A stretch of 64,000 nt of DNA, from assembly GCF_036116635.1 (NCBI RefSeq), contig NZ_CP107995.1, forward strand, positions 6,572,001 to 6,636,000. The letters run 5' to 3'. The notes beneath the pieces are model-generated. The model was not told the origin of the DNA. It saw nothing but the letters and a program-made list of their open reading frames with translations, and made no database searches. This stretch comes from Amycolatopsis sp. NBC_00345. Its GTDB lineage: Bacteria > Actinomycetota > Actinomycetes > Mycobacteriales > Pseudonocardiaceae. The translations under genes and the position numbers were made by a program. Shown here one piece after another: positions 62,201 through 64,000 of the stretch (positions are counted from its first letter, which is position 1; every line of letters starts with the position of its first letter).

Positions 62201-64000
62201 CCGGGTCCAACGACTTCGCCCACCGGCTCTCGCGCGAGCTGGACACCGAGGTGATGGCGCCGAGCAAACCGGCGTGGACCGACTCGAACGGCCGCGTCTT
62301 CTCGTCCGACTACGAGATCGGCCCGGACGGACGGATGCGGCCGCGGATCCCGCCGGACGGCGAGTGGTCCGTGCACCGTCCGGACGGCACGTCGCACCAC
62401 GTCGGCGACGACGGCTTCGCGCCGGAGACCCGCCACGGCGATCAACCCCACAGCGACCCGCACGAGGTCGACGCAGACAGCTCGCGCCACCGCGGCGACG
62501 GGACCGACGGGGCCGACAGCGCCGACCGGGCCGACGGGTCGGACGAGCCGTCCGTGGACGCCGACCACGACAGCGCCGACACACAACAGCACCAACCACA
62601 ACAGCAACAGCACCACTCGGGCGACGACACCCACAACGAGCCGTCTCCCGAAGCCGACCCGGACGATCGCCCCGTCCCGAAGGACAACAACCCCGACTCC
62701 CGGCAGCAGGAGGCGGAGCTGCTCGACCCCGTCCGGCAGGCCGAGGTGCGGCAGCACCCGCAGGACGTCACCGACTTCGCCCCGTCCTCGCACGGCAGCC
62801 CGACGGACGTGGGCGGCCCGAACCCCCACCCCGACAGCCCCACCCCGCCGCGAGCGGGCGAGCGGTTCCCCGGCGACCAGAAGCTGGAAGCCAACCACGA
62901 ATACCGCGTGCACGACGCCGACGGGAACCCGCGCGGCAGCTACCACACCGACGAGCACGGCCGGGTGACGCACATCGACACGTCGCACCCGAACGAACCG
63001 CCCCGCGTCCGCAACGCGCCGAATCCCGGCTACCACCCGAATCCCGACGTCACCCACCCGCACCCCGACACCACCTACCGGGTGGAGATCGACGGCCACC
63101 ACCAGACGTTCACCACCGATGCCGACGGCGTGCCGCATCCGTCCGCGGAGTACCACCGCCCGGACTTCGAGGGCGACCCCGTGACCATCGGCCACGACCA
63201 CCCGCACGCGCCCAAGGCCGGGGACTCCTTCCAGAGCGGTGGCCCGTACGAACCGCACCGGGAGTACGACGTCACCGACGCGGCCGGCGTGCATCGCGGC
63301 ACGTTCCACACCGACGCCGACGGCAACGTCCGCTGGGCGTCGGTCGAATCGGGCCGCGTCGGGCGCACCAACCCCGACCTGCCCGAGCCCGGCAGCAGCC
63401 ACCTGCCGCCCGACGTCAAGGTGCACGCGCAGCAGAAGATCAACCCGGACGGCAAAGCGCCGCCCAACGTCGACCATCCGGAGCGCTTCAAGGACGCCCA
63501 GCGGCACGATGTCAAGCGGCCCACGAACAAACCGTTCCTCGACGACACCGTGCCGAGGCACCCCGAGGGTCACCCGTACGCGGGTGAGCCGAAGCTCGAG
63601 CCGAATTCCAAGTACGTCGTCAGCAGCGATTTCAAGGACGGCGGCAAAACCACCACCCACCCGCGCACGATGGTCTGGACCGACGAGAACGGGCGCATCG
63701 CGGCCATCGAGACCTACCGGCCGCACCACCCGGACCTCATCAACCCGGGCCCGAACATGGTCTACGACGTGGACCACGGCCGGTTCACCTACCAGACCGG
63801 CGTGACCGAGCACGGCGGCGTGGACACCGTGCAGGGGCGTGCCGACGACCTGACCCGCGCCGACGAGAGCGAACTGTCCCGGCGCGACGGCCCCTCGCAG
63901 GACAAGTCCAATTCCCTGGCCACCACCGGCAAGTACGACGGTGGGCACATCGCGGGCAACCAGTTCACCGGCCCGGGTGAACTGGTGAACATGATGACCC
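59215..64000 (+). CDS. Very large type VII secretion effector with nuclease C-terminus (3' end outside window)
   Basis: At least 1595 residues, frame open to the window end. (1) 1-285: helical WXG-type secretion domain with TAEWTGDAADAYRK (Trp138) and several hydrophobic helices (AIGTVTMIMGEVVAFV). (2) About 289-925: low-complexity linker, first Gly/Ser-rich, then Pro/Arg/Gly, then Asp/His/Pro. (3) 940-1040: possible caspase-fold domain with HVTPDGH (His955) and LIGCDAGS (Cys994). (4) About 1225-1540: four related beta-type repeats (YHTDEHGRV, FHTDADGNV, WTDENGRI). (5) From about 1565: DNA/RNA non-specific endonuclease, TGKYDGGHIAGNQFTGPGE with His1578. Likely an antibacterial toxin; the immunity gene would lie beyond the window. 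Confidence 0.88.
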   Translation, partial: MADANPLVVQPEQDGDGPGPLTAGNGDYGYATGIGVAESAMDAFNGIKDGDWVSGGLGVLSLAGEIAGAAIDPFGYLLSSVASFLMEHVQPLKDMLDSVAGDPPVIQSYSESWGNVAKSLQEQQTELTNAVKTGTAEWTGDAADAYRKSSAEAAEAIGGAATVAGAIGTVTMIMGEVVAFVRETVRQLIADLVGKLIAWVLEEVFSLGFGTPVVIAQAVAAIAKWGEKISELLTKLCDTMRRVSPLLGKLADVFTKIIKILGKLAGKVTGLDVISTKNIKAGGFLQRGGSGGGGGGHHGGGDGDSEGSGSGSGGADGEGSGSGSGGSDGEGSGGGSGSGGGSGSGSGSGDGSGSGGSGSGSGSGGSSGSGSGGSDSGGSGSGGSNSHRSGSDGDSPSSGGSSRSSDGDGGSSSTGDSSSSGDSSPRRSTGNGTHGDNGPSGSGDNGPSGGGNTPSHTTGGASSHSAGGDSSAPSGGSSSHAANGNGSPSHGGGSPSHANSGGSSASSGGGSTPHSGGGSSALHSGGDSAPSGGGSAPHSGGGSAPSGGGSAPHAGGGGASSHSGGGGGSATHASGDGPSGASRPGDSSTSASGYAPSRANEPTTGAPAPPSGDSPGGSTPQQGQPPAGGSMPPGGGTPGGSPSGTPGGVTPSARPGSGGGWTGTPGSPGARTPHTPDSSTGRPGPDRSVPSQRRPGDTDPNARGPQRPSGPDTRGPQRPGDPNSSNPQRAGDPAANNPQRPGTTDPQAAGPQRPGDTTRSPQQAGDANGPGPRRPGDAPEPVARGSQGTATQPGTQRPGTHPGGGNGPGNTRPGHSGPEGPHRTPDGGTPRRDTTGTPHRDAATTPRHDASGAPHRDTPDHDSPHHDTPRQDNPQHDNPPADHHNDPSHDTPNHDNPNQDTPAHHNDPLTPDEVNQHHSESTPAGSSYHRGDADMGDLPHRVQPDPDGRFTADVHVTPDGHARIGDRLYTPEEFADVLRRNADYDGRPIRLIGCDAGSNDFAHRLSRELDTEVMAPSKPAWTDSNGRVFSSDYEIGPDGRMRPRIPPDGEWSVHRPDGTSHHVGDDGFAPETRHGDQPHSDPHEVDADSSRHRGDGTDGADSADRADGSDEPSVDADHDSADTQQHQPQQQQHHSGDDTHNEPSPEADPDDRPVPKDNNPDSRQQEAELLDPVRQAEVRQHPQDVTDFAPSSHGSPTDVGGPNPHPDSPTPPRAGERFPGDQKLEANHEYRVHDADGNPRGSYHTDEHGRVTHIDTSHPNEPPRVRNAPNPGYHPNPDVTHPHPDTTYRVEIDGHHQTFTTDADGVPHPSAEYHRPDFEGDPVTIGHDHPHAPKAGDSFQSGGPYEPHREYDVTDAAGVHRGTFHTDADGNVRWASVESGRVGRTNPDLPEPGSSHLPPDVKVHAQQKINPDGKAPPNVDHPERFKDAQRHDVKRPTNKPFLDDTVPRHPEGHPYAGEPKLEPNSKYVVSSDFKDGGKTTTHPRTMVWTDENGRIAAIETYRPHHPDLINPGPNMVYDVDHGRFTYQTGVTEHGGVDTVQGRADDLTRADESELSRRDGPSQDKSNSLATTGKYDGGHIAGNQFTGPGELVNMMT
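60076..61990 (+). repeat. Low-complexity linker repeats inside the effector gene
   Basis: The linker codes for short degenerate repeats: GSGSGG, then SGGGSAPHSGG-like units, then RPGD/NPQRPG units, then HDTP/HDNP units. Codon variety is high in the last part and low in the first. Probably a flexible arm; recombination-prone. Confidence 0.8.

Overview
The window is very GC-rich actinobacterial chromosome, most likely Pseudonocardiaceae and probably Amycolatopsis. The evidence is a mycothiol conjugate amidase, a GuaB1-type protein, YbaB/EspC-like type VII secretion partners, many GTG starts and 4-base gene overlaps. From memory of family gene order, much of the backbone matches the M. tuberculosis Rv1080c-Rv1112 neighbourhood: ychF, a DUF6542-type membrane protein, ispH, an Rv1109c-like protein, xseA, xseB, glpX, fumC, phoH2, a cis-prenyltransferase, hlyIII, a DUF255 protein, an Rv1083-like protein, mca, DUF4307 and greA. 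Unrelated genes are interleaved. The species is inferred, not proven.

Layout. 1-5.2 kb: a two-component system divergent from a secreted LolA-like protein coupled to an ABC exporter, with TCAG repeats at 11-base spacing between them that look like OmpR-type sites. 5.2-9.4 kb: a thiamine ABC transporter (thiB-thiP-thiQ) behind a TPP riboswitch, facing a pterin dehydratase. 9.4-14.3 kb: an accessory island with small membrane ORFs, a Doc/ribbon-helix-helix toxin-antitoxin pair, the decayed end of a possible type I restriction locus (including an AAA-ATPase/HsdR-like junction) and a small operon with secretion-related flavour. 14.4-22.8 kb: YchF and DNA repair (Ada-AlkA, Ogt, SbcCD, RmuC). 23.5-36.7 kb: isoprenoid synthesis (ispH), exonuclease VII with an extra gene between its subunits, gluconeogenesis and TCA enzymes, a serine protease, a ferredoxin reductase, a PstS-like membrane protein and an ATP-dependent DNA ligase. 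36.7-37.4 kb: repeats, including 12 exact copies of an 8-base unit. 37.4-47.3 kb: old yellow enzyme, MBL hydrolase, membrane proteins, GuaB1, PhoH2, cis-prenyltransferase and HlyIII. 47.3-58 kb: acyl-CoA oxidase, DUF255, Mca, GreA, Lrp and HPPD.

58.3-64 kb: a type VII secretion effector cassette. It holds a YbaB-like protein, an EspC-like partner and a very large effector of at least 1595 residues. The effector has an N-terminal WXG-type helical domain, a linker of more than 600 residues, a possible caspase-fold His/Cys domain, about four beta-type repeats and a DNA/RNA non-specific endonuclease domain, which the window end cuts. This cassette is the best candidate for an under-described system here.

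Two oppositely oriented copies of a 51-base near-perfect palindrome lie between convergent genes at 5.2 and 43.4 kb and probably act as bidirectional terminators. No rRNA, tRNA, CRISPR array or intact insertion sequence was recognised.
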